From Lactiplantibacillus daowaiensis (GTDB lineage: Bacteria > Bacillota > Bacilli > Lactobacillales > Lactobacillaceae): 64,000 nt of DNA. Made by a program: the position numbers and the translations under genes. Numbering within the stretch: the stretch's first letter is position 1; every line of letters begins with the position of its first letter. The stretch is taken from contig NZ_BJDJ01000003.1 in NCBI RefSeq assembly GCF_005405085.1, positions 62,001-126,000 of the forward strand, read 5' to 3'. Below, one piece after another: positions 39,428 through 47,884 of this stretch. The notes under the pieces are model-generated. The model worked only from the letters and a program-made list of their open reading frames with translations, searched no databases and was not told where the DNA came from.

Positions 39428-42046
39428 TTGAAGGCAGCGTTACGAAAAATAGGGGCCGTCATCAACAAACGGATGGGTTTGATCAAAGCACTGTTTGTCT
39501 TTTCAGTTTTACTATTTGTGATTACTGAAGTTGGAAAGATCGCCAAAGAAGTGTCTGGTGAACAGCTCGGTTTGGCGTTGGCCTCGCAAAGTTGGTGGCA
39601 TTTATTAAGCATGGTTGTCGTCGGTATTGTGGCCGTCACGCCAATGCTCACGTATGATGTGATGATCACCAAGTTTTTACCGAATCATTATTCATTAGGG
39701 TATATCGCCAAGGCTGGGTGGATCACGAATACGTTCACGAATATTGGTGGCTTTGGTGGCGTCTTGGGGGCCTCACTCCGGGCTAATTTTTATAATAAAG
39801 GGGCTTCTAAAAAAGAAATTGTGTTTGCAATCTCTAAAATTGCCCTGTTCTTGGTTTCTGGTTTATCGCTATATTGTATGATTTCATTGGTTTTAGTTTA
39901 TGGTTTTGGCATTGGACAAGTTTACGATAGTTATTGGATTTGGCTTGTTGGTGGTGCGATTTATTTTCCAGCAATCTTTATCTTTACGCGCTTAAACGAT
40001 TCAGAATTTTTTGATGGGTTAACGCTCGGCAATGTGGTGCGGTTACTCAGTGGCTCATTTGGGGAATGGACGGGCTGTGTCCTGTTCTTCTTGTTGATTG
40101 GGAACTTTATGCACTTACCGATTGATTTTGCCGCGGTCGTGCCGTTGTTTGTCATTGCGTCAGTCGTTGGGGAAGTTTCGATGGTCCCTGGGGGCATCGG
40201 GCCTTTTGATGTTTTCATGATCTTTGGCTTGGGCGCCGTTGGGGTGTCACGGCCAGATGCGGTCGCTTGGCTGTTATTTTATCGTCTGTTTTATTACATT
40301 ATTCCATTTGCGATTGGGCTAGGGCTCTTTATTCATGATACCGGGCATCGCATCAATGTGCACTTGGAAGGCATTCCGCGAGCAGCTTTACAGCGGTTTG
40401 CCCAAATTGTGCTAACCTTGTTTCTATATATCTCAGGGTTCTTGATGTTATTGATGTCGACTGTGCCGAATTTTGCTTACAACAATAAGTTGTTTTTGCG
40501 GGTCTATCCGTTTACCTTTTTCTTCATCAATCAGGCCAGCAGTATTGTGATGGCCTTCTTATTGATTGGGGTCGCGATGGGGACGGCTGGTCGGGTCAAG
40601 AAAGCATTCTGGCCGACGGTGATCGTGTTATTGGTGGCCATTTTAAATATAGTGCGGTGGCTAGTGGTTTATGATGCCATTTCAATGAAGTTTATTATCT
40701 TTTTAGTACTGATTCTAGGTTTTGTGGCCTTATCACGACGGGCTTATTATCGGGAACGACTGGCATTTTCTTGGGGCCGGACCTTATGGGTGAGTTGTGT
40801 GTATGTGGTGACTTTTGTGCTCTATACGATTGTCGGCATCTATAACGCGCCGCAGATCCACCATCGGCATACGGTACCAGATGCGCTATTTTTCCCGTCA
40901 CAAAAACTCTGGTTGTTTGGGGTCATTGGGTTGGTGATTGCGGCATTGATCTTAGTCACGATGGAGCGCTACTTTGCGAGTGGTCATAATGCGCGCTTAG
41001 GGTTAAAACTTGATGCTGAGCGGGTTAAACAAGTGATCACGCAGTTTGGTGGTAACGAAATTTCACAACTGGCCTTTTTAAATGATAAGTTGGTCTATTA
41101 CTATCAAGTTGATGGGGTTGACCAGTTGGTCTTTTTATACCAACAGAAGGCCGACAAATTGATTTTAATGGGTGAGCCGTTTGGTAACCAGGCATTGTTG
41201 CAGCCGGCCTTAGAACAGCTAATGGACGATGCTGACAGCGATGGGTATTCGTTGGTCTTTTATGAGATCAATGAAACCTTAACGATGCGGTTACATGAAA
41301 TGGGCTTTGATTTCATTAAAACGGGTGAAGAAGGTCACGTTAAATTAAGTGAATTCAGTCTAGCTGGTAAGCGGCTACGTGGTGAGCGTGCCTTGATGAA
41401 TAAGTTCAAACGTGATAATTATACGTTTGCGGTGTTACAACCACCATTTAGTGCGGCTACAATGACGGCGTTAAAGGCCGTCTCGGATAGTTGGCTGCAT
41501 GGTGAAACTGAAAAAGGCTTCTCATTAGGGTTCTTTGACGAGACTTACTTGAATCAAGCGCCAGTGGCGGTCGTCTATAATCCAGAACACGAGATTGTGG
41601 CGTTTGCCAATGTGATGCCCCAAGGTAATGATCAAGTGACGTCAATTGATCTGATGCGCTCGAGTCAAGCCGCGCCATCAGGGATTATGGATACCGTGTT
41701 TGTGCATCTGTTTGAGCAAGCGCGTGATGACGGCTATACTTACTTCAATCTTGGGATGGCGCCATTAGCTGGCGTTGGGGTGTCGCGGTATAGCTTTATT
41801 CAAGAAAAGATTGCCCACTTGATTTATGAATATGGGTATCAGTTATATGGGTTCCAAGGCTTACGCTCCTATAAGGAGAAGTATGTCACTGAATGGGCCC
41901 CGAAATATATCGCTTATCGTAAGCGTAACTCGTTGATCTTTACGATCCTGCAACTATTGCAAGTGGTTAACACGCGTGTTAAAAAGCCCCATGGTCGGCA
42001 TAATATTTTAATGCCGAAGTGGTTACAAAATAATCCGCACCATTAA
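39428..42046 (+). CDS. mprF: Phosphatidylglycerol lysyltransferase / flippase
   Basis: 872 residues from TTG 39428 (7 bases after GGGGG); ATG 39422 is too close to that site. The N-terminal 530 residues hold about 14 membrane helices forming the flippase (for example GGFGGVLGASLRANFYNKGA, and EVSMVPGGIGPFDVFMIFGL), and the C-terminal 330 residues the cytosolic GNAT-like synthase (FLNDKLVYYYQVDGVDQLVF, FNLGMAPLAGVGVSRYSFIQ). It transfers lysine from Lys-tRNA to phosphatidylglycerol and moves the lipid outward, lowering surface charge and giving resistance to cationic peptides. Monocistronic, flanked by terminators. Confidence 0.93.
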   Translation: MKAALRKIGAVINKRMGLIKALFVFSVLLFVITEVGKIAKEVSGEQLGLALASQSWWHLLSMVVVGIVAVTPMLTYDVMITKFLPNHYSLGYIAKAGWITNTFTNIGGFGGVLGASLRANFYNKGASKKEIVFAISKIALFLVSGLSLYCMISLVLVYGFGIGQVYDSYWIWLVGGAIYFPAIFIFTRLNDSEFFDGLTLGNVVRLLSGSFGEWTGCVLFFLLIGNFMHLPIDFAAVVPLFVIASVVGEVSMVPGGIGPFDVFMIFGLGAVGVSRPDAVAWLLFYRLFYYIIPFAIGLGLFIHDTGHRINVHLEGIPRAALQRFAQIVLTLFLYISGFLMLLMSTVPNFAYNNKLFLRVYPFTFFFINQASSIVMAFLLIGVAMGTAGRVKKAFWPTVIVLLVAILNIVRWLVVYDAISMKFIIFLVLILGFVALSRRAYYRERLAFSWGRTLWVSCVYVVTFVLYTIVGIYNAPQIHHRHTVPDALFFPSQKLWLFGVIGLVIAALILVTMERYFASGHNARLGLKLDAERVKQVITQFGGNEISQLAFLNDKLVYYYQVDGVDQLVFLYQQKADKLILMGEPFGNQALLQPALEQLMDDADSDGYSLVFYEINETLTMRLHEMGFDFIKTGEEGHVKLSEFSLAGKRLRGERALMNKFKRDNYTFAVLQPPFSAATMTALKAVSDSWLHGETEKGFSLGFFDETYLNQAPVAVVYNPEHEIVAFANVMPQGNDQVTSIDLMRSSQAAPSGIMDTVFVHLFEQARDDGYTYFNLGMAPLAGVGVSRYSFIQEKIAHLIYEYGYQLYGFQGLRSYKEKYVTEWAPKYIAYRKRNSLIFTILQLLQVVNTRVKKPHGRHNILMPKWLQNNPHH

Positions 42047-42047
42047 A

Positions 42048-42084
42048 AAAATGCGCATCTCGATTTTTTCGAGATGCGCATTTT
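42048..42084. terminator. Bidirectional terminator between mprF and the LOG gene
   Basis: AAAATGCGCATCTCGA (42048-42063) and its exact complement (42069-42084) around five T's; T-runs in both directions serve the two convergent genes. Confidence 0.93.
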
Positions 42085-42089
42085 GACGT

Positions 42090-42665
42090 TTAATTAGTGT
42101 ATTTAGGGGGTAAGACATGCTTGAAGTTTTGAAAGCCGTCGAAGATATCGGTCAAAGTGCGACCATTGATAAACAAATTGAGGTTTTCTTTAGGTGCAAA
42201 GCCCATCTTAGTACTCATCTGCATCATGTCGACCATGGGATCGTAAAAACCATCGATATTATAAAGCGCGATTGGTTTTTGGTGAATATCCATTTGACTC
42301 CATGATAGCATTTGCAAAAATTCTTCGAAGGTCCCAAAACCACCTGGTAAGACAATAAAAGCATCCGCTAAGTGGAGCATTTTTTCTTTACGTTCAGTCA
42401 TCGTTTTGGTTTCAATAAAGGTCGTCACGGATTTTAAAGCTAGTCCACGTTCTACCAGAAAACGGGGAATAATCCCAATGACGCGACCGTCAGCGGCTAA
42501 GGTTGCGGTCGCCAGCTTGCCCATTAAACCATGATCGCCACCGCCATAAACGAGTTGATAATCATTTTCAGCCAAATATTGTCCTAAGGCGACCGTTTTA
42601 GCGGTGAACTTAGGATCTAAGCCAGAGTTAGAGCCACAAAAAACACAAATATTATGAATTGCCAT
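42090..42665 (-). CDS. LOG-family nucleotide phosphoribohydrolase
   Basis: 191 residues. The LOG motifs are clear: VYGGGDHGLMGKLATATLAA and PGGFGTFEEFLQMLSWSQMD (PGGxGTxxE). Such proteins cleave cytokinin-like nucleoside 5'-monophosphates, in bacteria more generally AMP-like nucleotides, to base and ribose phosphate. First residues AIHNICVFCGSNSGLDPKFT are typical. Convergent with mprF; independent of the nrd genes 80 bases upstream, with an overlapping loss of coupling. Confidence 0.9.
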   Translation of the reverse strand: MAIHNICVFCGSNSGLDPKFTAKTVALGQYLAENDYQLVYGGGDHGLMGKLATATLAADGRVIGIIPRFLVERGLALKSVTTFIETKTMTERKEKMLHLADAFIVLPGGFGTFEEFLQMLSWSQMDIHQKPIALYNIDGFYDPMVDMMQMSTKMGFAPKENLNLFINGRTLTDIFDGFQNFKHVLPPKYTN

Positions 42666-42745
42666 CGTGTGAACACCTTTCTATTTAAACGTCGGGGTCA
42701 AAAAAACGCACGGGCTTGATGCACCATGCGTTTACTGTGACGAGC

Positions 42746-43756
42746 TTAATCGTCTGGTTCGCCAATATCGTAGTCAGTATCTTGCATGGCTTCAACTTGA
42801 CCTAAGCGGTAACCATTACCAACTTGTGAGAAGAAGTCATGGTTAGATGTCCCAGTAGAAATCCCGTTCATTACAACCGGATTAACATCTTCCGCGGTAT
42901 CTGGGAAGAGGGTATCTTGACCTAAGTTCATCAAGGCTTTATTCGCATTGTAACGACTGAAAGTCAAGACTTCATCAGACCAACCAACTTGATCATAAAC
43001 TAAATGAACATAATTTTCTTCATTTTCATAAAGCTTGTACAAGAAGTCGAACATCCAGTCTTTAAATTCAGCTTGTTGTTTTTCAGAACGTTCCTTAAAG
43101 CCTAATTGGAATTTATACCCAATATACGTGCCGTGGACACTTTCATCCCGTAGAATCAATTTGATGATTTCGGCCACGTTTGGTAATTGGTTATGCCCCA
43201 AGTAGTAAAGTGGGGTATAGAAACCAGAGTAGAATAAGAAAGTTTCCAAAAAGACGTTCGCAACTTTTTGCTTCAATGGATCTTCATCAAGGTTATCGTA
43301 AAGCTTGTAAATCCATTGGGCTTTGTTTTGTAGGTATTCTTCGCTGTCGCTCCAGTCGAAGATTTCGTTAATTTCGTCAGGCGTATTCAACGTTTCAAAA
43401 ATCGTTGAGTAACTCTTTGCATGAACGGATTCCATAAATTGGATGTTGTTCAAAACGGCCGTTTCATGTGAGGTTAAGACATGCCGACGTAATGATTGTA
43501 AGCCATCTTGGGATTGCAAGGTGTCTAACAAGGTCAAGCCACCAAAGACATGGCCAACTACCCAACGATGGTCGTCATCTAAGTCTCGCCAGTCTGCCAT
43601 ATCATTAGAAACCGGAATCCGAGTATCTAACCAGAATTGTTCGGTTAATTTTTCCCAAGTACTTTTATCAATTGCATCTGAAACGCGGTCCCAGTTGATT
43701 GCTTTGTAGTTACCGTTGTCGAGCAATTTTTGGTAGTAAGCCAAATCTGTTGCCAT
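42746..43756 (-). CDS. nrdF: Class Ib ribonucleotide reductase, beta subunit
   Basis: 336 residues with metal-ligand motifs of class Ib R2: ADWRDLDDDHRWVVGHVFGG, NNIQFMESVHAKSYSTIFET and LRDESVHGTYIGYKF; the radical tyrosine is expected near HAKSYS. Supplies the tyrosyl radical to NrdE for dNTP synthesis. Follows nrdE by 29 bases in the leftward operon, ribosome site AGGAGGA. No nrdI flavodoxin gene (needed for Mn loading) is in this cluster, so it must lie elsewhere. Confidence 0.95.
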   Translation of the reverse strand: MATDLAYYQKLLDNGNYKAINWDRVSDAIDKSTWEKLTEQFWLDTRIPVSNDMADWRDLDDDHRWVVGHVFGGLTLLDTLQSQDGLQSLRRHVLTSHETAVLNNIQFMESVHAKSYSTIFETLNTPDEINEIFDWSDSEEYLQNKAQWIYKLYDNLDEDPLKQKVANVFLETFLFYSGFYTPLYYLGHNQLPNVAEIIKLILRDESVHGTYIGYKFQLGFKERSEKQQAEFKDWMFDFLYKLYENEENYVHLVYDQVGWSDEVLTFSRYNANKALMNLGQDTLFPDTAEDVNPVVMNGISTGTSNHDFFSQVGNGYRLGQVEAMQDTDYDIGEPDD

Positions 43757-43785
43757 AGTGAGTGTCCTCCTAAAAATCTAATGTC

Positions 43786-45951
43786 CTAAATGACGCAACT
43801 TTCACATTCATTGACGCCGACTTCACCATCGTCATCAGTAAAGGTCCGAATATAATAGATCGACTTAATGCCTTTACGGTAAGCATAGTTTCGTAAGATA
43901 TTTAAGTCCCGGGTCGTCATCTTATCTGTGCGACCATCTTTCCATTCGTATAAGCCAGCGGGAATCGTCGAACGCATAAACAAGGTTAAACTCATACCTT
44001 GGTCCACATGTTGTTGGGCCGCAGCATAGACGTCAATGACCTTCCGCATGTCGGTATCGTAAGCCGACTTATAATAATCAATTGTATCATTAGAGAGGTA
44101 AGGAGCGGGATAATAAATCTTACCAATTTTCTTTTCTTGGCGTTCTTCGACCCGATTGATGATTGGATGCAAGCTAGCGGTCGTGTCATTGATGTATGAG
44201 ATCGACCCATTTGGTGCGACTGCCATCCGGTTTTGGTGGTACAACCCATCACGCATCACATCAGCTTTTAAGGCTGCCCAATCATCACGGGTTGGAATAA
44301 AGATGCCCTTGAACAAAGCGGCCGTTTTATCAAACTTAGGTTGCCAATCTTGTTCGGTATACTTATCGAAGTATGAGCCATCAGCATATTTAGACTTATC
44401 AAAGTTTACAAAAGTTTCATGCCGTTCACGGGCAATTTCATTAGAAGCTTTTAACGTCCAGTAGTTCAAAAGTAAGAAGTAGATGTTGGTAAAATCAACG
44501 GCTTCTTTACAGCCATATGCCATTTGATTTTTGGCAAAATAGGCATGGAGACCCATGGCACCTAAACCAATCGTATGAGCTTGATGGTTACCTTTTTGAA
44601 TCGAAGGCACGACGTCAACATTAGAATTATCAGTTACAAAGGTCAATGCTCGCACCATGGCTTCAACGGAATGACCAAAGTCTGGAGACTGCATTAAGTT
44701 AACGATGTTAGTTGAACCCAAGTTACAGCTAATGTCGGTCCCTAACTTTTCGTATTCTTGTTGGTCGTTGATCATCGATGGGGTTTGGACTTGCATCACT
44801 TCAGAACACAAGTTACTCATCACGATTTTACCGTCAATTGGATTGTCACGGTTAGCGGTATCGACATTGACCACGTATGGATAACCGGATTCTTGTTGCA
44901 ATTTACTGATTTCATTTTCCAAATCGCGGGCTTTGATCTTGGTCTTCTTGATGTTCGGGTTCTTAACCATGTTGTCGTATTCTTTTGTAATATCGACGTA
45001 AGAGAATGGCACCCCGTATTCGCGTTCAACACCATAAGGGCTGAAGAGGTACATATCAGCATCGGCTTTAATCAAGTCATAGAACTTGTCAGGTACGGTG
45101 ACACCAAGTGACAATGTCTTTAACCGAACCTTTTCGTCGGCGTTTTCTTTTTTCGCAGATAAAAAGGCGATGATGTCTGGATGGAAGACGCTCAAATAAA
45201 CGACCCCAGCGCCTTGACGTTGGCCTAATTGGTTAGAATATGAAAAACTATCTTCCAATAACTTCATTACGGGGACCACGCCACTAGCCGCACCTTCAAT
45301 ATGCTTGATGGGGTCACCAGCACCCCGTAAGTTACTGAGGTTGATCCCAACCCCACCACCAATTCGGGAGAGTTGCAACGCTGAGTTGATCGTCCGACCG
45401 ATTGAGTTCATATCATCAGTCGATTGAATCAAGAAACAAGAAATCAGTTCGCCACGCCGTGACCGGCCAGCGTTTAAGAAACTAGGCGTCGCTGGTTGGT
45501 AACGTTGATGAATGATTTCATCGGCTAAATCCATCGCTAACGTTTCGTTACCATCTGCAAAGTACAACGCATTCATTGCCACGCGATCGATGTAGTTTTC
45601 CAAATAGTAGTCGCCATTGTTAGTTTTTAACGCATATTGGGCGTAAAACTTGTAAGCGGCCATGAAGGTCTTAAAGTGGAAATCTTGTGACCGTAAATAA
45701 TCGTAGAGTTTTTCAATAAAACTAAAGTCATACTTGGCCAAAAAGCCAGTTTCTAGATAATCGTGCGTTTCTAAGTAATCAAACCGCGCTTTTAAACTGT
45801 CAAATTGCTTCGTATTTGGACGGACGTTTTGTGCCAAGAAAGCGGCTAAAGCTTCTTGGTCTTTGTTCAACGGAATTTGGTTATCAACCGGAATGTTGAT
45901 CTCGTTGTTCAAATCATAATACGTGACGTCGGATAAATTTTTTAGGGTCAT
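43786..45951 (-). CDS. nrdE: Class Ib ribonucleotide reductase, alpha subunit
   Basis: 721 residues, typical NrdE length without an ATP-cone. Active-site parts: LSNLCSEVMQVQTPSMI region with the first redox Cys, TDISCNLGSTNIVNLMQ, NGSISYINDTTASLHPI, and the C-terminal CESCVI pair that receives electrons from NrdH. Substrates are ribonucleoside diphosphates. Transcribed leftward after nrdH; a strong hairpin at 45992-46029 lies between them and may set the ratio. Confidence 0.96.
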   Translation of the reverse strand: MTLKNLSDVTYYDLNNEINIPVDNQIPLNKDQEALAAFLAQNVRPNTKQFDSLKARFDYLETHDYLETGFLAKYDFSFIEKLYDYLRSQDFHFKTFMAAYKFYAQYALKTNNGDYYLENYIDRVAMNALYFADGNETLAMDLADEIIHQRYQPATPSFLNAGRSRRGELISCFLIQSTDDMNSIGRTINSALQLSRIGGGVGINLSNLRGAGDPIKHIEGAASGVVPVMKLLEDSFSYSNQLGQRQGAGVVYLSVFHPDIIAFLSAKKENADEKVRLKTLSLGVTVPDKFYDLIKADADMYLFSPYGVEREYGVPFSYVDITKEYDNMVKNPNIKKTKIKARDLENEISKLQQESGYPYVVNVDTANRDNPIDGKIVMSNLCSEVMQVQTPSMINDQQEYEKLGTDISCNLGSTNIVNLMQSPDFGHSVEAMVRALTFVTDNSNVDVVPSIQKGNHQAHTIGLGAMGLHAYFAKNQMAYGCKEAVDFTNIYFLLLNYWTLKASNEIARERHETFVNFDKSKYADGSYFDKYTEQDWQPKFDKTAALFKGIFIPTRDDWAALKADVMRDGLYHQNRMAVAPNGSISYINDTTASLHPIINRVEERQEKKIGKIYYPAPYLSNDTIDYYKSAYDTDMRKVIDVYAAAQQHVDQGMSLTLFMRSTIPAGLYEWKDGRTDKMTTRDLNILRNYAYRKGIKSIYYIRTFTDDDGEVGVNECESCVI

Positions 45952-45991
45952 GCGAGTTCCTCTTTCTTCATAAAATTAGGCCAAAAATGGA

Positions 45992-46029
45992 CGACCCACA
46001 ATCAGTAGCTTCCTATTGATTGTGGGTCG
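45992..46029 (-). terminator. Hairpin between nrdH and nrdE
   Basis: CGACCCACAATC (45992-46003) and GATTGTGGGTCG (46018-46029) are perfectly complementary with a 14-base loop; in the leftward direction ATTTTT follows about 5 bases later. Likely partial terminator or processing site. Confidence 0.65.
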
Positions 46030-46078
46030 GCATCTTCATTAACAAATAATATGTAGCAACACAAAAAAGCGTTGACCA

Positions 46079-46309
46079 CTAAACGGCTAATTGCTTCAAA
46101 GCATCTGGCCGGAAACCAGCAATACTGCTTTCGCCATTGATTTCAACAACGGGAACCGCATGGAAACCTTGGTCTTTTAAGTAGTCCACGTATTCAGGGT
46201 TAACGTTGATATTCTTTTCTTCAAACGCAATGTTGTGCGCCGTCAAAAACTTCTTGGTCATCTTGCATTGCATGCAGTTGTTTTTAGTAAATACAGTAAT
46301 TTTTTTCAT
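46079..46309 (-). CDS. nrdH: NrdH glutaredoxin-like redoxin
   Basis: 76 residues from ATG 46309 after AAGGTGG; an earlier GTG at 46321 has no ribosome site. Thioredoxin fold with CMQC (Cys12, Cys15), DQGFHAVPVVEI with the cis-Pro and SIAGFRPDALKQL, the NrdH signature. It reduces NrdE. First gene of the leftward nrd operon. Confidence 0.95.
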   Translation of the reverse strand: MKKITVFTKNNCMQCKMTKKFLTAHNIAFEEKNINVNPEYVDYLKDQGFHAVPVVEINGESSIAGFRPDALKQLAV

Positions 46310-46347
46310 AATTGGTTCCACCTTTAATTCGTTTAATCGATAAATTT

Positions 46348-46375
46348 AGTATACAACAAGATATGGAAAATACAA
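46348..46375 (-). promoter_or_regulatory. Promoter of nrdH with possible NrdR site
   Basis: Minus strand: -35 TTGTAT (46375-46370), 16-bp spacer, -10 TATACT (46353-46348). The spacer contains CCATATCTTGTTG, a partial match to the NrdR box ACACWATATATWGTGT. Regulation by NrdR is inferred. Confidence 0.6.
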
Positions 46376-46382
46376 TTAAAAA

Positions 46383-46432
46383 AACACAACATCTAGTAGT
46401 TTAAAATTCATAAAACCACTAGGTGTTGTGTT
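46383..46432 (-). terminator. 20-bp inverted repeat with leftward T-run upstream of nrdH
   Basis: Arms 46383-46402 and 46413-46432 pair over 20 positions with one mismatch and one wobble; the leftward strand then has seven T's. There is no leftward gene upstream of it, so it either insulates the nrd promoter from transcripts starting at the rsmC side or acts as an attenuator of a more distal promoter. Confidence 0.6.
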
Positions 46433-46535
46433 ATGGCGAGCGATAAGCCCTAAATTAATTTTATTTAAAATAATTGTCGTTTGTTCGATGAATCAGTTAT
46501 CATAGATATAGCCTAAAAACTCGAGGAAACTATTC

Positions 46536-47150
46536 ATGACTAATTACTATTATACACACAATCCAGACGTTGTGCATGACGAAAAACAATGGAATTTTGA
46601 AATTTTTGATCACCAATTTACGTTCACGACCGATAATGGCGTCTTTTCGAAACGGACCGTGGATTACGGTTCGCGGACGTTACTCGCGGCATTTGATCCA
46701 ACGCAATTACCGGCCGGACCACTGTTAGATCTTGGGACCGGTTATGGGCCAATTGGCATGGCATTGGCTTACCAGTCACCAGAGCGAACGGTTGATATGG
46801 TTGACGTTAACGAACTAGCTTTAAGTTTGGCGCGTAAAAATGTGGCTTTGAATCAGATTGAAAATGTCCATATTTTCACGTCTGACCGCTATGACCAAGT
46901 AACGACGACCAATTATGCGGCGATTGTGACCAATCCACCAGTCCGCGCTGGTAAAGCGGTTGTGGAAGCAATGCTGACTGGCGCCTATGATCATTTGACC
47001 ACACAAGGCACGTTGACAGTCGTCCTACAAAAAAAGCAGGGTGCACCTTCTGCTAAAAAGTTAATGACCACGACGTTTGGTAATTGTACCATTATCAAGA
47101 AAGATAAGGGGTACTACATCTTACAAAGTGTTAAGGAGGCGATCGCGTGA
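46536..47150 (+). CDS. RsmC-like class I methyltransferase
   Basis: 204 residues. AdoMet site LLDLGTGYGPIGMALAYQSP, acidic loop VDMVDVNELALSLARKNVAL, and the NPPVRAGK catalytic motif identify a 16S rRNA guanine-N2 methyltransferase (RsmC/YbxB type, single domain). Ribosome site is GAGGAAAC, moderate. tadA overlaps its stop (GTGA), so the two tRNA/rRNA modifiers are coupled, the standard arrangement in lactobacilli before dnaX. Confidence 0.88.
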   Translation: MTNYYYTHNPDVVHDEKQWNFEIFDHQFTFTTDNGVFSKRTVDYGSRTLLAAFDPTQLPAGPLLDLGTGYGPIGMALAYQSPERTVDMVDVNELALSLARKNVALNQIENVHIFTSDRYDQVTTTNYAAIVTNPPVRAGKAVVEAMLTGAYDHLTTQGTLTVVLQKKQGAPSAKKLMTTTFGNCTIIKKDKGYYILQSVKEAIA

Positions 47151-47653
47151 CTGACAGTGAACCTGAAAAGTGGATGCGCGAGGCACTGCAAGAAGCTAAA
47201 TTGGCTTATTTGATTGGCGAAGTGCCAATTGGGGCCGTCGTGGTCCATAATGGCGAGATCATTGGCCGGGGGCACAACTTACGTGAACATGGTCAAGATG
47301 CGACGCTCCATGCTGAAGTCTTGGCGATTCAAGAAGCCTGTGAATATTTGCATAGTTGGCGGCTAGAAGATTGCCAGCTGTATGTCACACTTGAACCTTG
47401 CATTATGTGTAGTGGTGCCATCATCAATGCGCGGATTCCGGTTGTTTATTATGGGGCGCGTGATCCTAAAGCAGGCGCCGTGCATAGTTTGTATCAACTG
47501 CTGGGTGATGAGCGCTTGAATCATCAAGTTGAGGTACATGAGCGGCTTTTGGCGCGACCTGCTGGTGAGTTATTACAACGATTTTTCCGCGGGATTCGTG
47601 AACGGCAAAAAGCAGCTAAAAAAGCCCGCCGCCAAGCTACCGAAAAAAATTAG
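47147..47653 (+). CDS. tadA: tRNA(Arg) adenosine deaminase
   Basis: 168 residues from GTG 47147 (AAGGAGG, 47132-47138). Zinc site His55-Ala-Glu57 and PCIMC (Cys85, Cys88); it converts A34 to inosine in tRNA-Arg(ACG). Basic C-terminal helix (ERQKAAKKARRQATEKN). Interesting beside a prophage tRNA-Ser with A34, which TadA would not normally modify. Followed by the SRP RNA gene. Confidence 0.95.
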   Translation: MTDSEPEKWMREALQEAKLAYLIGEVPIGAVVVHNGEIIGRGHNLREHGQDATLHAEVLAIQEACEYLHSWRLEDCQLYVTLEPCIMCSGAIINARIPVVYYGARDPKAGAVHSLYQLLGDERLNHQVEVHERLLARPAGELLQRFFRGIRERQKAAKKARRQATEKN

Positions 47654-47698
47654 GCTGATGGCTAGCATTCTAGGTCTAAATCATGTATTATAGTATTT

Positions 47699-47793
47699 GC
47701 CGCAAGGCCTTAAGGCAAGGGTGGATTTACGAATCGTGTCAGGTCCGGAAGGAAGCAGCACTAAGTTTGCTTCATCTTGTGCCTTAAGTTTTT
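47699..47793 (+). ncRNA. ffs: SRP RNA (small bacterial type)
   Basis: Contains the invariant core GTGTCAGGTCCGGAAGGAAG followed by CAGCACTAAG, and the closing helix CTTAAGGCA/TGCCTTAAG. It forms the signal recognition particle with Ffh. -10 candidate TATTAT or TATAGT at 47686-47694. End points are approximate. Confidence 0.95.
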
Positions 47794-47805
47794 ATGAAAT
47801 GTAAC

Positions 47806-47836
47806 AGCTCTTAGCCGTTTGGTTGAGAGCTTTTTA
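47806..47836 (+). terminator. Terminator downstream of the SRP RNA
   Basis: AGCTCT (47806-47811) with AGAGCT (47826-47831) and TTTTT. Separates ffs from dnaX. Confidence 0.8.
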
Positions 47837-47884
47837 TTTAAAAAAATATGGTTATTTTTAGGCTAGTGAGAAAGGAAGATTCGC

